DNA from: Eubacteriales bacterium
Lineage (GTDB): Bacteria > Bacillota > Clostridia > Christensenellales > Aristaeellaceae
Direction of reading: 5' to 3'
DNA: 40,540 nt
Assembly (NCBI GenBank): GCA_028693055.1
Contig: JAQUWD010000037.1
Location: 1 to 40,540 of the forward strand
This document shows positions 1-8,950 of the stretch, in pieces (the stretch's first letter is position 1; the number at the start of each line of letters is the position of its first letter). Position numbers and translations under genes: made by a program. The notes below the pieces were generated by a model. It saw nothing but the letters and a program-made list of their open reading frames with translations. It did no database searches and was not told where the DNA came from.

Positions 1-1
1 C

Positions 2-421
2 CGGGAGGGCGGCGGCCTGTTCATGGATCTGAGCACCCCCTATAAGTTAAAGCATGTGCTGGGGAATCATTTCATCGGAGATGAAGATGCGGATATCGCC
101 TATCTGTGGCAAAACCGTTATAATGACGCTCAGAATTATGTGGATTTAAACTTGGCCATCTTCCTGCGTAAGGAAGGGGAAACCTATCAACGTATCGGCG
201 AGCGGCAGCGGCAATACGCTCACGATTCGGAGCTTTTGTGCCGATTGCTTTTTGAAACCGGCTTTACCGACGTTTCCGTTTTTGCAGATCGACAGATGAA
301 GACCCCCGGGGAACGGGAAAACCGCTGGTTTATCGCCGCCCGCAAGCCGTTGGCTGAGGCTGAAAAAATACTCAGCGAAATGCCGCGAGCAGAGGAAATT
401 CCCAGCGATCCACAGCTCTAA
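2..421 (+). CDS. Class I SAM-dependent methyltransferase, C-terminal part (5' end outside window)
   Basis: The reading frame is open from base 2, so the first visible ATG (base 23) is internal and the N-terminal half with the SAM-binding glycine motif lies outside the window. What is visible is the end of a Rossmann-type methyltransferase: a GGGLFMDLSTPYK strand-loop, then an HVLGNHFIGD segment and an aromatic-rich YLWQNRYND segment, which in this family leads into the C-terminal beta strands (NLAIFLRKEG, FTDVSVFADR). The substrate cannot be deduced. The stop is followed after 12 nt by hslO, whose ribosome binding site overlaps this stop codon, so the two are probably co-transcribed. Confidence 0.7.
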   Translation, partial: REGGGLFMDLSTPYKLKHVLGNHFIGDEDADIAYLWQNRYNDAQNYVDLNLAIFLRKEGETYQRIGERQRQYAHDSELLCRLLFETGFTDVSVFADRQMKTPGERENRWFIAARKPLAEAEKILSEMPRAEEIPSDPQL

Positions 422-433
422 AGGAGAAAACCA

Positions 434-1321
434 ATGAATCAACAAGATACGATGCTGCATATTACCTTAGCTGACGGCTTTGTTCGCGGCCTTTTACTCA
501 CCGCCACGGACACGGTGGCTAAAGCCGCCGCCATTCATTGCGCTTCTCCCGTAGCCACCGCCGCGCTGGGGCGCACGCTGATGGGCACTGCCATGCTGGG
601 GGCGATGCTTAAGCAGGACAACGCCTCCGTAACGGTTACCATCGACGGCGGCGGCCCACTTGGCAAGATTGTTTGCGTCGCGGACCGGGATAGCGTTCGG
701 GGCTGCGTGGACGTACCGCAGCTGGAGATGCCCCTGCGGCCGGACGGCAAGCTGAACGTGGGCATGGCTGTAGGCGGCAGCGGACGTATGAGCGTGGTGA
801 AGGATACAGGGCTTAAAACGCCTTACGTGGGGCAAACAGCGTTGATTTCCGGCGAAATTGCCGAGGATTTTGCCGCCTATTATGCCGAAAGCGAGCAAAC
901 CCCCACACTGCAAAGTCTCGGTGTTTTAGTAAGCGGCGAGACGGTTTTAAGCGCGGGAGGAGTGCTTTTGCAAACGCTGCCCGGCTGCCCCGACGAGGTC
1001 ATCAGCCAGCTGGAGCTGCGAAGCCCGCTGATGTCGGATATCAGCCGAGAATTGTGCTACGAATCGATGGAAGACCTGATGGCAAAATGGTTTGACGGCC
1101 TTCAACCGGTGCTGCTGGAGAAAACGCCCCTGAGCTATCGATGCAATTGCTCTCGTCAACGAATGGAAAAATCCCTCATCGCTTTAGGGCAAGAGGAGCT
1201 GACGCGAATGATTCAGGATGAAACCGAGGGCGCGGATCTGACCTGTCACTTTTGTAAGCGGCAGGAGAGGTTTACCCAAGGCGATTTACTCAAGCTGTTG
1301 AACAAGGCTATGGAAAGGTAA
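434..1321 (+). CDS. hslO: Redox-regulated molecular chaperone Hsp33
   Basis: Cytosolic holdase chaperone that is switched on by oxidation. The 295-residue length is normal for Hsp33. The C-terminal redox switch is complete: C237-x-C239 (RCNCSRQRMEKSL) and C271-x-x-C274 (LTCHFCKRQERF), the four zinc-binding cysteines that form disulfides under oxidative stress. The N-terminal domain shows family landmarks such as the VTIDGGGPLGKIV segment near residue 70. The start ATG has AAGGAG about 8 nt upstream, overlapping the stop of the methyltransferase gene. It leads a plus-strand run with the TPR protein 12 nt downstream. Family assignment is secure. Confidence 0.96.
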   Translation: MNQQDTMLHITLADGFVRGLLLTATDTVAKAAAIHCASPVATAALGRTLMGTAMLGAMLKQDNASVTVTIDGGGPLGKIVCVADRDSVRGCVDVPQLEMPLRPDGKLNVGMAVGGSGRMSVVKDTGLKTPYVGQTALISGEIAEDFAAYYAESEQTPTLQSLGVLVSGETVLSAGGVLLQTLPGCPDEVISQLELRSPLMSDISRELCYESMEDLMAKWFDGLQPVLLEKTPLSYRCNCSRQRMEKSLIALGQEELTRMIQDETEGADLTCHFCKRQERFTQGDLLKLLNKAMER

Positions 1322-1333
1322 GAAAGAAATCGT

Positions 1334-3058
1334 ATGGCGAATATCCCCCATCTCAATGGCGGACAGGTGCGCTCCTTTCGGATGCCCGCCGAATTTTGGC
1401 TTCGCCGGGCCGATCGATACCGAGAACAGAACGATCCCATTCGCGCGGCTTCTCTTTTGCGACATGCCTGCCGTATGGAGCCAAACGACCCGGAGCTGAC
1501 GCTGGAATATGCTCTGCAATTAAGAGAGCTGTGCTGCTATGAGGCCAGCAACAGGGAGTGCTTTGATCTTTTGGCTAGGAAACCTTCCGCTTTCTTAGCC
1601 TTTGGAATGCTTACCCTCAACCTGCTGTCGTTGGGCAAGCAGGGCGAGGCCATGGACGCGTATTCCATCTACAACCAGTATACGCAGGCCTATCCGGACC
1701 ACTTGCCCGAATGGGATGATGATATTTATTTTGCGGAGGAAGCCCTGCTTCCGTCCTCGGATTCCAAGCAGTATATCCGGCTGCATTCTCTGCTGACGGC
1801 GGCTGCAAGGCGCATTCAGCGAGGTGATTTGGAAGGGGCAAAGCGCGCCTTGACCCGCTCGACGGGCAAGCCCTTTCCCCGCAAGGTCGCCCAGCGGGAC
1901 GCACTAATGGCTGTGTACGAGCATCACGCCGGGAACGATGCAAAAGCAGCGGAGCAAGCCCTGACCGCCATCAAGAACGCGCCCCGAAACCCGGGGCTGC
2001 TTTTGCCTATGGGGGCGTTACTCTGGGAGCTAAAGCATCCGGCAGCGTATTCGGCGCTGCTACGGGCGGCGTTATACGTCTCCGCGCCCGAGGATGAAGC
2101 GGGCGTGTGCGAGCTGGCTGTTCAGATGGCCCATCAAAAAATCGCCGTTTCCATGCTACAGAAAACTCTAAAAATCTCGCCAAATCGCATGTCAGCGGTT
2201 TTCAATCTCTGCGTTTTCAAGCTTAGAGCAGGAGAATTTGAGGAAGCATCCCAGCTGATCCACCGCCTTCGGGAAATCGACCCGGAGGATCTATCGGTGG
2301 AGCGTCTTTTTTCCGCTGTATGCGCGCTTGAAAAGGAAAAACCGTCAAAGGCGCAAATTGCTGCTGCGGGGGAGAGCCAGCCTTTTTACGGCGTTCTCAG
2401 CCCAGAACAGGAAGCGGAAAGCGTAGATATCTGCTTAACACTGGCGCAGCAGGGCATGGATGGCTTTGCGGCAACGTTGATGGAAGACCGACGGATGTAT
2501 AAGCGGTTTATTGATCTTCTTCATACCCGCGGCGAGCTTTTCATCCTTTTGCCGACAGTATGCGGCGCGCTGGAAACAACGCAGGCTGAAATTTTGCTCC
2601 GGCGGCTGATGCTGCGCGGCCCGGCTGATTGGAACGGCGTTATGATAACGGCTCGGCTGATGACTCAAATCGGCTTGAAGCCGCCCCATTTGGTTCGGTT
2701 TGGCGGGCGCATCACAATGATTGATCCAGACGCTCCGCCCGAAGCAACGCCCAGCTTTTTGCAGAAGGTAGCCTTGCTCCGGTTAAAGAAAACCGCACGG
2801 CTTTGCAAAGACGCCCTTCCCTTGGCGATGCATGTGATTGCCCGCCTGCCAGAGCATGACCTGCTCCGCATGGCGGGAGATCAGCAGGATGTGTGGCCCT
2901 ATGCGTTTGCGCAAGCGTACGCGAAACAGACAGCTCGGCATGAAACGCTTTATTGGGAAGCCATGCTGGAAAATGACAGACGAGAGGCCTATCAGGCGGC
3001 ACAGGCCGCCATTGCCAAGGCCCTTCAAAAAGGAGGAAAGCAACATGGAACTCATTGA
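1334..3058 (+). CDS. Tetratricopeptide-repeat protein, function unknown
   Basis: A 574-residue soluble protein with no signal peptide or membrane segment. Helix pairs spaced about 34 residues apart recur along it, for example DPIRAASLLRHACRMEPNDP near residue 40 and GEFEEASQLIHRLREIDPED near residue 310; these match the TPR pattern (alanine-rich helix pairs ending in a P-x-[ND] turn). TPR superhelices are protein-interaction scaffolds; no catalytic motif is visible. Its ribosome binding site is weak: only a distant GGAAAGG lies upstream, so expression may depend on hslO translation. Its last 14 nt overlap the start of the next gene, which suggests translational coupling and a shared role with the helical-repeat protein that follows. 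The specific role is unknown. Confidence 0.8.
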   Translation: MANIPHLNGGQVRSFRMPAEFWLRRADRYREQNDPIRAASLLRHACRMEPNDPELTLEYALQLRELCCYEASNRECFDLLARKPSAFLAFGMLTLNLLSLGKQGEAMDAYSIYNQYTQAYPDHLPEWDDDIYFAEEALLPSSDSKQYIRLHSLLTAAARRIQRGDLEGAKRALTRSTGKPFPRKVAQRDALMAVYEHHAGNDAKAAEQALTAIKNAPRNPGLLLPMGALLWELKHPAAYSALLRAALYVSAPEDEAGVCELAVQMAHQKIAVSMLQKTLKISPNRMSAVFNLCVFKLRAGEFEEASQLIHRLREIDPEDLSVERLFSAVCALEKEKPSKAQIAAAGESQPFYGVLSPEQEAESVDICLTLAQQGMDGFAATLMEDRRMYKRFIDLLHTRGELFILLPTVCGALETTQAEILLRRLMLRGPADWNGVMITARLMTQIGLKPPHLVRFGGRITMIDPDAPPEATPSFLQKVALLRLKKTARLCKDALPLAMHVIARLPEHDLLRMAGDQQDVWPYAFAQAYAKQTARHETLYWEAMLENDRREAYQAAQAAIAKALQKGGKQHGTH

Positions 3059-3869
3059 TTTTGACCAACGCTTTTCGGACTATCTAAACCAATGGATGGA
3101 AAAAAACCGTGCCAACTATAAAACCCCGGAGGAAATGGAAGAGCAAGCCCCGGATGTATATCTTCGCTTTTTGAACACTCCCGCCGATTGGCTCAATGGC
3201 AAAACGCCGGGAGAAGCCTTCGACGACCAGCAGGACGCCGGGGAGCTATGTAAGCTGTTGATTCGTTATATTACGGAGGAAATCCCCGTCCCCGACCCGC
3301 TGCTGGATCGACTACTGGAGCTGGGAGACGAAAAGGCCGCATTGGAGCTGGTAACAGACGCTACCGCCCCCTGCGAAGCCCGGATGTTGATGATCGATCT
3401 TTTGCGCCAAATGGAGAGCACCGCGCCCATGGTGGATTACATCCGCTGGCAGGTGGAGCGCAATGAGGAGGAGGAAATCCTAGACAATGCGTTGGAAAGC
3501 CTGCGCCTGATGGGCGATAAGGTGGTAAAGCCCGCGAAGCTGGCCTTCAACGCCGCGCAGGCAGAGGGAAAGGAAGCCCTGCTGGACGTGCTGTGCGACT
3601 ATCCCGGAGACGAGGATGTTTTCCACTTCGCCTTGGAGCAGTTTAAAAAGACCAAGGATAAGCGCGCGCTGTACGCCGGTTATTTGGCGAAGCTGGAGGA
3701 TGACCACGCCTTGGAGGCGTTGCTGGAGGCGGCGGAGAGCGAGGACGTGAGCTATATTGATTTTATCGAAATCCGCAGCGCCATCGAACGCTTGGGCAGC
3801 GAAGCGCCCATTCGCGATTTTTCCGACGATCCTACCTACAAGGCGGTTAAGAGACTACAAGTAAAATAA
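3045..3869 (+). CDS. Acidic helical-repeat (HEAT-like) protein, function unknown
   Basis: I place the start at ATG 3045 (MELIDFDQRF), which follows AAAGGAGG at normal spacing; the frame is open further upstream but that stretch lies inside the TPR gene. The resulting 274-residue protein is acidic, all-helical and soluble. Short helix pairs recur (EKAALELVTDATAPCEARMLM near residue 95; ALESLRLMGDKVVKPAKLAF near 150; KEALLDVLCDYPGDEDVFHF near 180; DHALEALLEAAESEDVS near 225), resembling degenerate HEAT repeats. There is no catalytic motif. It overlaps the TPR gene by 14 nt and ends 8 nt before the HD-domain gene, so the three are almost certainly one transcript. I do not recognise a named family. 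Confidence 0.75.
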   Translation: MELIDFDQRFSDYLNQWMEKNRANYKTPEEMEEQAPDVYLRFLNTPADWLNGKTPGEAFDDQQDAGELCKLLIRYITEEIPVPDPLLDRLLELGDEKAALELVTDATAPCEARMLMIDLLRQMESTAPMVDYIRWQVERNEEEEILDNALESLRLMGDKVVKPAKLAFNAAQAEGKEALLDVLCDYPGDEDVFHFALEQFKKTKDKRALYAGYLAKLEDDHALEALLEAAESEDVSYIDFIEIRSAIERLGSEAPIRDFSDDPTYKAVKRLQVK

Positions 3870-3877
3870 GGAGTACT

Positions 3878-4549
3878 ATGATTACACTACAGGAAATTAA
3901 GCAAAACGAAAGCATTAAGGCGCTGGTACGCGCCTCCAACCGCTATTTGGAAACCTTGGGCTATACCGATCACGGCCCGCGGCATCTGAGCTACGTCAGT
4001 CGAACAGCCAGCGGGATCTTAAAAAGCCTTGGCTACAGTGAGCGAGAGGTGGAGCTGGCAGCCATCGCGGGCTGGGTGCACGACGTGGGTAATTCCATCA
4101 ATCGGCACGATCATGGCCCCAACGGCGCAATCCTTCTGTATCCGATTTTGCAGGACGCGGGAATGGCTATCCCCGACGTGGTGGAGATCATCACCGCCGT
4201 GGGCAACCACGAGGAGGAAAGCGGCAGCGTATCCAGCGCCGTCAGCGCCGCCCTTGCCATCGGCGATAAAAGCGACGCCCACAAAAGCCGGGTACGCAAC
4301 GGAAAGCCCGACCCTACCGACGTCCATGACCGGGTGAATTTTTCCATTCAGGAAAACGAAGTGATCATTGATCGAAAAAACAGGATTATTCGCCAGTCGC
4401 TGCAAATGAACGAAACCTCCAGCGTACTGGAATACCTGAGCATTTATCTGCCCCGCATCTTGATGTGCGAGCAGGCCTGCGAATTTCTGGGGCAGCGCTT
4501 TGAGCTGTTCATCAACGATCGTCCCGTGAACAATCGGGCTGGAGTGTGA
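3878..4549 (+). CDS. HD-domain phosphohydrolase
   Basis: A 223-residue protein with a metal-dependent HD fold. The visible motif order is H (DHGPRHLSYVSRTA, residues ~31-44), the defining HD pair in WVHDVGNSINRHDHGPNGA (near 68-86), an ITAVGNHEEE segment (near 105) and a later GDKSDAHKSRVR motif containing the final aspartate (near 128). Such proteins hydrolyse phosphate esters of nucleotides or related compounds; the substrate cannot be read from the sequence. It is too short and lacks the HDxGK and HHE-type features for an HD-GYP cyclic-di-GMP phosphodiesterase. AAGGAG sits 4 nt before ATG 3878, directly after the stop of the upstream gene, so it belongs to the same operon. Confidence 0.82.
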   Translation: MITLQEIKQNESIKALVRASNRYLETLGYTDHGPRHLSYVSRTASGILKSLGYSEREVELAAIAGWVHDVGNSINRHDHGPNGAILLYPILQDAGMAIPDVVEIITAVGNHEEESGSVSSAVSAALAIGDKSDAHKSRVRNGKPDPTDVHDRVNFSIQENEVIIDRKNRIIRQSLQMNETSSVLEYLSIYLPRILMCEQACEFLGQRFELFINDRPVNNRAGV

Positions 4550-4594
4550 TTTCTCACCGTTGAGCTGAGAACGAACCACCAAAGGAGCGATGCT

Positions 4595-6580
4595 ATGATC
4601 TGCGAACGCTGCGGAAGCTTTATCCCGGACGACTCCCTTACCTGCGACCATTGCGGCGCATTTCAAGGGGAGCATACCACGGGGCAGGATACGGGAGTGC
4701 GCGCCATCCGTCAAGGACGCGCAGATTCCTACGTCCCCACGCTGCCCGTCCGTCATAACGATAAGATGAAAGAATACGGCGATTACGATCTATCGCCCCT
4801 GCCGGTGGAAAAGAGCGATCGTCCCCGACGGAGCAAGCCCATTTCCCCCGCGGACGACAGCTTTACCGGCAGCCGCCCCTCCACCCATCGGGGCGTGCCC
4901 GTAAAAGGAACGGCCCGCGCCACCGCCAGCCCCCGTAAATCGGTTCATGCTCATCCCGTACGGCGGCACAACATTAACTGGATGCTTATCGGTTTGATCT
5001 GCACGGTGCTTGCCATCGGCGGCGGCATCGGCTACATGCTCTATATGTCTCAAAGCGAAGTAGGCCAGCTTTCCACAGCCCGAAAAAACGTGCTGGAATG
5101 CAACGAAACGCTGCTGGCCTTGGCTCAAACCAAGGATGTTACGTTACTGACCGAGCAGGAAGAGCTACTGAAAAAATGGAATCGAATTCCCGCCGTCAGC
5201 TACTGGTCGGCCGGAGACTCCTATGTGGACGAGGGCGATCTGGACACCGCCTTAATTGCGTACCGCATGGCGGATCTGCTGGATCCCGAAAACTATGACG
5301 GCTTAATGGAGCTGGCCTCCACCTACGAGCTGAAAAACGAGGACGATAAAGCCGAGGAAATCTACCTTCGGCTCATCAACGATATCAGCCCCTTCCGCGG
5401 CGAAGCCTACACCTCCATCATCCGACTCTATCAAAATAACGATCGGGGGCCGGAGGCGGCGGAGATGATGCAGCTGGCTTATACGAATACGGATCGTGAA
5501 ACCTTCCGTCTCCAGCGCCGCGATTATATTCCCCAATCGCCCCAGACCAGCCTGATCGCCGGACGGTACGAGATTAGCGCTATGAATGAGGATGTAACCT
5601 TGACCTCCCCGCAAGGCTTTGACGTCTACTACACGGTGGATGACGACGCAGTGTTGCCAGAGGATGGTATTCTATTTGATGGAGGCGCTTTGCAGGTGGT
5701 GGAGGGCTCTGTAACCCTGCGAGCCGTCTGCGTCAACGGCAGCTTGGTCAGCGACCCCCTTAGCGTGTCCTACACGTTTTACTATCCCTCTCCCCCCGCA
5801 CCCAAATGTAATCTGGCCCCCAATACGTACAAAACCGCAAGAGAGGTCAGCCTCCGCGCGGGTACCCGGGAGGAATACACCAAGAAGCAGCAGGCCGAGA
5901 TGGAAAAGAACCTCACCTATTACTATACCATCGACGGCTCCACTCCTACGGAGGAAAGCCCGGTTTACGACGGCACCCCGATTAAGCTGCCGTCGGGCAA
6001 GGTGACGCTAAAGGCGGTATGTGTCAACCAGTATGGGAAAATGTCCAGTATTTTAGAGGTCGGCTACCAATTTAAAATCAAGCCCGATCCACTGGAAATG
6101 TACGCCTATACGGATGTTTTCGCCGGGTTTGAGCTATACAGCACCAACCGTACGGATTTTGAGGCCACTTATGGCGCGCCAAATAGCGAGGAGCCTGTTA
6201 CCTATCTGTATCTGGATGCGGAAGCGGTGCATTTGGCGTATAACTGGGGCTATGCTGTTTTTGCAAAGATCAACAACGTGTGGCTGCTGGTGAGGGTGGA
6301 GATGAATTCCTCCATTGCCACAGCGCCCCGGGGAGTCGGCTTTGGAAGCAGCGAAAGCGAGGTCTGCGGCGTATATAAGGATTTCGGTCAGCTGCAGTCC
6401 CCCAACGGAACGCGCGGCCTTTACTACAAATATCCTCAGATTGGGCAGGTGCTGATAGACGAAAATGGAACCCGCTACATTCAATATACCTGCCAGTCCC
6501 TGGGAGGACAAAATTGGGTGCTGCAGTATTGGTTAGATAACGACCGGGTAAACAAAATCGTCCATTTTTACCAGCCTTGA
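4595..6580 (+). CDS. Single-pass membrane protein: zinc ribbon, TPR, chitobiase-C-like domains
   Basis: A 661-residue mosaic. Order: an N-terminal zinc ribbon with C3, C6, C17 and C20 (ICERCG...TCDHCG); a basic, Ser/Pro-rich linker to about residue 125; one membrane helix at ~128-150 (WMLIGLICTVLAIGGGIGYML); a TPR-like region at ~195-290 (GDLDTALIAYRMADLLDPEN); then two beta-sandwich units of the CHB_HEX_C type, recognisable by YYTVDDDAVLPEDG near 345 and YYTIDGSTPTEESPVYDG near 445; and a C-terminal ~150-residue region with a GVGFGSSESEVCGVYKDFG segment. By positive-inside reasoning the zinc ribbon is cytoplasmic and the rest is outside. AAAGGAG lies 7 nt before ATG 4595. The CHB_HEX_C modules hint at glycan or wall contact, but no catalytic domain is present and the function is unknown. 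Confidence 0.8.
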   Translation: MICERCGSFIPDDSLTCDHCGAFQGEHTTGQDTGVRAIRQGRADSYVPTLPVRHNDKMKEYGDYDLSPLPVEKSDRPRRSKPISPADDSFTGSRPSTHRGVPVKGTARATASPRKSVHAHPVRRHNINWMLIGLICTVLAIGGGIGYMLYMSQSEVGQLSTARKNVLECNETLLALAQTKDVTLLTEQEELLKKWNRIPAVSYWSAGDSYVDEGDLDTALIAYRMADLLDPENYDGLMELASTYELKNEDDKAEEIYLRLINDISPFRGEAYTSIIRLYQNNDRGPEAAEMMQLAYTNTDRETFRLQRRDYIPQSPQTSLIAGRYEISAMNEDVTLTSPQGFDVYYTVDDDAVLPEDGILFDGGALQVVEGSVTLRAVCVNGSLVSDPLSVSYTFYYPSPPAPKCNLAPNTYKTAREVSLRAGTREEYTKKQQAEMEKNLTYYYTIDGSTPTEESPVYDGTPIKLPSGKVTLKAVCVNQYGKMSSILEVGYQFKIKPDPLEMYAYTDVFAGFELYSTNRTDFEATYGAPNSEEPVTYLYLDAEAVHLAYNWGYAVFAKINNVWLLVRVEMNSSIATAPRGVGFGSSESEVCGVYKDFGQLQSPNGTRGLYYKYPQIGQVLIDENGTRYIQYTCQSLGGQNWVLQYWLDNDRVNKIVHFYQP

Positions 6581-6676
6581 TGCGCGTATGCAACTTTTTG
6601 CCATTACCAATCGTTTATTACTATGGAGTTATTTGACAGGTTTCCAATAACCTCATGGGATAAAGGAGGAACGACG

Positions 6677-8914
6677 ATGAAAAAGAAGATGCTGTGCATG
6701 GTGCTGGCATTGCTGCTGCTTCCCTTGGCGGCTGTGGCGGAGGGAGCCGAAAACGGTTCCTTTTGGGTACGAGACAATTACCGCTGGGAGCATAACATGG
6801 AGGACATTCAAACCCTGGGGGATGCGATTTATCTGCTGGCTGATAACGCGCTGTATCGCCGTCTGCCGGGAGAAGCCGAGCCTGTGGAGGTTCTGTCCGA
6901 CCTTTTAACGGACGTCTATGTGGACGAATCGGACGAAGCCGATAAGGATAAGCCCAACCTGTCGAGGCTGTTTGTCATGGACGGCTGCCTATACGGCTTC
7001 GGCCCGATGAGCGGCCAGCTTTACCGGCTGACGGATAAAGTCGGCAGCATTGCGCTGGAATATATCAAAACCATTGATATGAGCTTTGCCAAAGAGGGCG
7101 ATTACTATTTTCCCGACTGTATCGCCATGGACGGCACGCTGTATTTAAAGAATGTAAACGGTGAAAACGGCGCGATTGTTGGCCTTCCCCTAACGGAGGG
7201 AGAGCAACGGTCGGAGTTTGAGGGCCCAGCCTCCTATGTGCCGCCTGTATGCTATAAGGATGGACTGCTGCTTTTCAGCGTACCCTGCGATTACGAAGGC
7301 GAAGGCGGCCCGGTCGGCGCACAAATCATTACCCTCGACCCTAAAACAGGGGAGAGCAGCCTTTTATACCAAACGGATGCAATGGAATATTCCATGCAGC
7401 TTAGTTACGATGAAACAAACGATTTGCTCTATTACAGCAGCGAATACGCCGTTTATCGGCTCAATCTGAAAGAGGGCGCGCCCCAAGTATGCGCCTATCT
7501 GCCGGACAGCATTTACGACGGCGGCTTAATGCTGCTTAGCAACGGTACGCTGGTCATTCGCTGCTACAGCGCTGTTTATCTGCGCAATCCTGCTCTGGAT
7601 AGTATTTCCACGCTGTTCATCGCTAACGAGTACGGCTCCAACGCCCATGTAAGCGTGGTGCGGGATCATCCCGAAATGAACATAGCCCTTTCCAACTTGG
7701 ATTTGGGGGATTTGCAGAAGCTGACCAGCACGCTCATCAGCGGCGACCAGCAGGTGGACGTGATGCGGATTAACCCCACTTATCAGCCTGTTGATCGATT
7801 GATCGATAAGGGTTATTTGTTGGAGTTGAACGCATACCCGGAGATTATGGCCATTGCCGAAAAAATGGATCCCCGCTTTCTTGCGCCCTTCCAACGGGAC
7901 GGAAAGCTTTACGCGATTCCCATGCGGGTATCGGCGCAGAATTTTACCGTCAATATGAATACTTGGACGGAAATGCTAGGCTTAACCAAGGAGGAGCTGC
8001 CCGTCTCTATGGAGGAGCTGTTGGATTTTATCCAGAACTTCTCCTATGACTATGGAGATATGGACAGTGTAAAGCTGACGGATAGCTGGGATTTGCGCAG
8101 CGAGCTGCTGCAGCAAATGCTTTACATGGAGCAGGCGCTTCAAACCCGGGACGGCGTTGAGCAGCTGAGCTTTAACACGCCCAGAATGCAAACGCTGCTC
8201 CAAAAACTGGACGAGATCGACTTCAGTGAGCTTTCGTTGGTCGAATTGTTGGGCGAGAGCGCCACAGACGACGAATACGACGATTTCTATTCCAACAATT
8301 TTGTTTTTTCACTATACTCTAGCTCTACTCCCCAGTCCATGGGGGAGGATAATGTGGATCAGCCGCTGCTGCTACGGATGGATGAAGACTCCGACCCGAT
8401 TATCTTCACCGACCTAGAAGCCCTATGCATCAGCGCCCGCAGCACCCAAAGCGATCAAGCCGCCGTCTATATCACGTCCTATCTCAATAACATAGACGCG
8501 GATAGCACAGCGATTACGCTTTTCCCCGATCGCAACGAAAGCGTGGAGGATCCAAGCTTTGATCAAACGCTCAAGGATCAACAGGAGTATTTGGCAAAGC
8601 GAGAGGCAGCCCTGACGGCCGCCACGGAGGAAAACAAAGCGGAAATTCAGGACGAGATCAAGTGGATCAAGGAATGGCTTGCAAACGCGGAAACCAATCG
8701 CTATCTGGTAACCGCCGAGCAAATCGCCGCTTATCGGCAGCAGATTGCCCCCTACCTGTACCCCGTGGGTAAATCGCTCTTTTCCGGCTCCGACGACGGC
8801 GCGTCCTCTATACGGACGCTGCTAGAGCAATATAGCAAAAAGGCGATCGATACGGCAGCCTTCCTTAAGGAGCTGGACAACCGGGTGCGACTGATGACAC
8901 TGGAAAACCAATAG
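6677..8914 (+). CDS. Oversized secreted solute-binding protein 1 (ABC-type), with N-terminal propeller-like region
   Basis: The start is ATG 6677 (MKKKMLCMVL), 6 nt after AAAGGAGGA; an in-frame ATG at 6623 has no such site and would mask the signal peptide (cleavage likely after AAVA, residues ~20-23; no lipobox cysteine). Of 745 residues, the first ~320 form repeated short beta segments of the type DAIYLLADNALYRR and YKDGLLLFSVPC, like a degenerate beta-propeller. From ~323 the chain resembles a type-1 carbohydrate ABC solute-binding protein (HPEMNIALSNLD, VDVMRINPTYQPVDRLIDKGY, FQRDGKLYAIPM). A predicted coiled-coil hairpin at ~629-673 is inserted near the end. It is paralogous to the next gene along its full length. 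Permeases follow, but no ATPase does. Ligand unknown. Confidence 0.82.
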   Translation: MKKKMLCMVLALLLLPLAAVAEGAENGSFWVRDNYRWEHNMEDIQTLGDAIYLLADNALYRRLPGEAEPVEVLSDLLTDVYVDESDEADKDKPNLSRLFVMDGCLYGFGPMSGQLYRLTDKVGSIALEYIKTIDMSFAKEGDYYFPDCIAMDGTLYLKNVNGENGAIVGLPLTEGEQRSEFEGPASYVPPVCYKDGLLLFSVPCDYEGEGGPVGAQIITLDPKTGESSLLYQTDAMEYSMQLSYDETNDLLYYSSEYAVYRLNLKEGAPQVCAYLPDSIYDGGLMLLSNGTLVIRCYSAVYLRNPALDSISTLFIANEYGSNAHVSVVRDHPEMNIALSNLDLGDLQKLTSTLISGDQQVDVMRINPTYQPVDRLIDKGYLLELNAYPEIMAIAEKMDPRFLAPFQRDGKLYAIPMRVSAQNFTVNMNTWTEMLGLTKEELPVSMEELLDFIQNFSYDYGDMDSVKLTDSWDLRSELLQQMLYMEQALQTRDGVEQLSFNTPRMQTLLQKLDEIDFSELSLVELLGESATDDEYDDFYSNNFVFSLYSSSTPQSMGEDNVDQPLLLRMDEDSDPIIFTDLEALCISARSTQSDQAAVYITSYLNNIDADSTAITLFPDRNESVEDPSFDQTLKDQQEYLAKREAALTAATEENKAEIQDEIKWIKEWLANAETNRYLVTAEQIAAYRQQIAPYLYPVGKSLFSGSDDGASSIRTLLEQYSKKAIDTAAFLKELDNRVRLMTLENQ

Positions 8915-8950
8915 TCCCTTTGGCTAATCAGAAAGGATGGAAACCAGAGA

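Noticed and set aside
494..913. Long open frame on the minus strand inside hslO, and many similar antisense frames throughout
   Set aside because: Each lies opposite a well-supported gene, has no recognisable protein pattern and lacks a ribosome binding site. High-GC coding sequence gives such shadows by chance.
4551..4571. Short inverted repeat TTCTCA/TGAGAA after the HD gene
   Set aside because: Only 6 bp, AT-containing and with no T-run; too weak for a terminator.
6633..6661. Possible sigma-A promoter for binding protein 1 (perfect -35 TTGACA)
   Set aside because: At 17-nt spacing the -10 would be TGGGAT, only three of six matches. No better -10 was found, so a separate promoter here is not supported although it remains possible.
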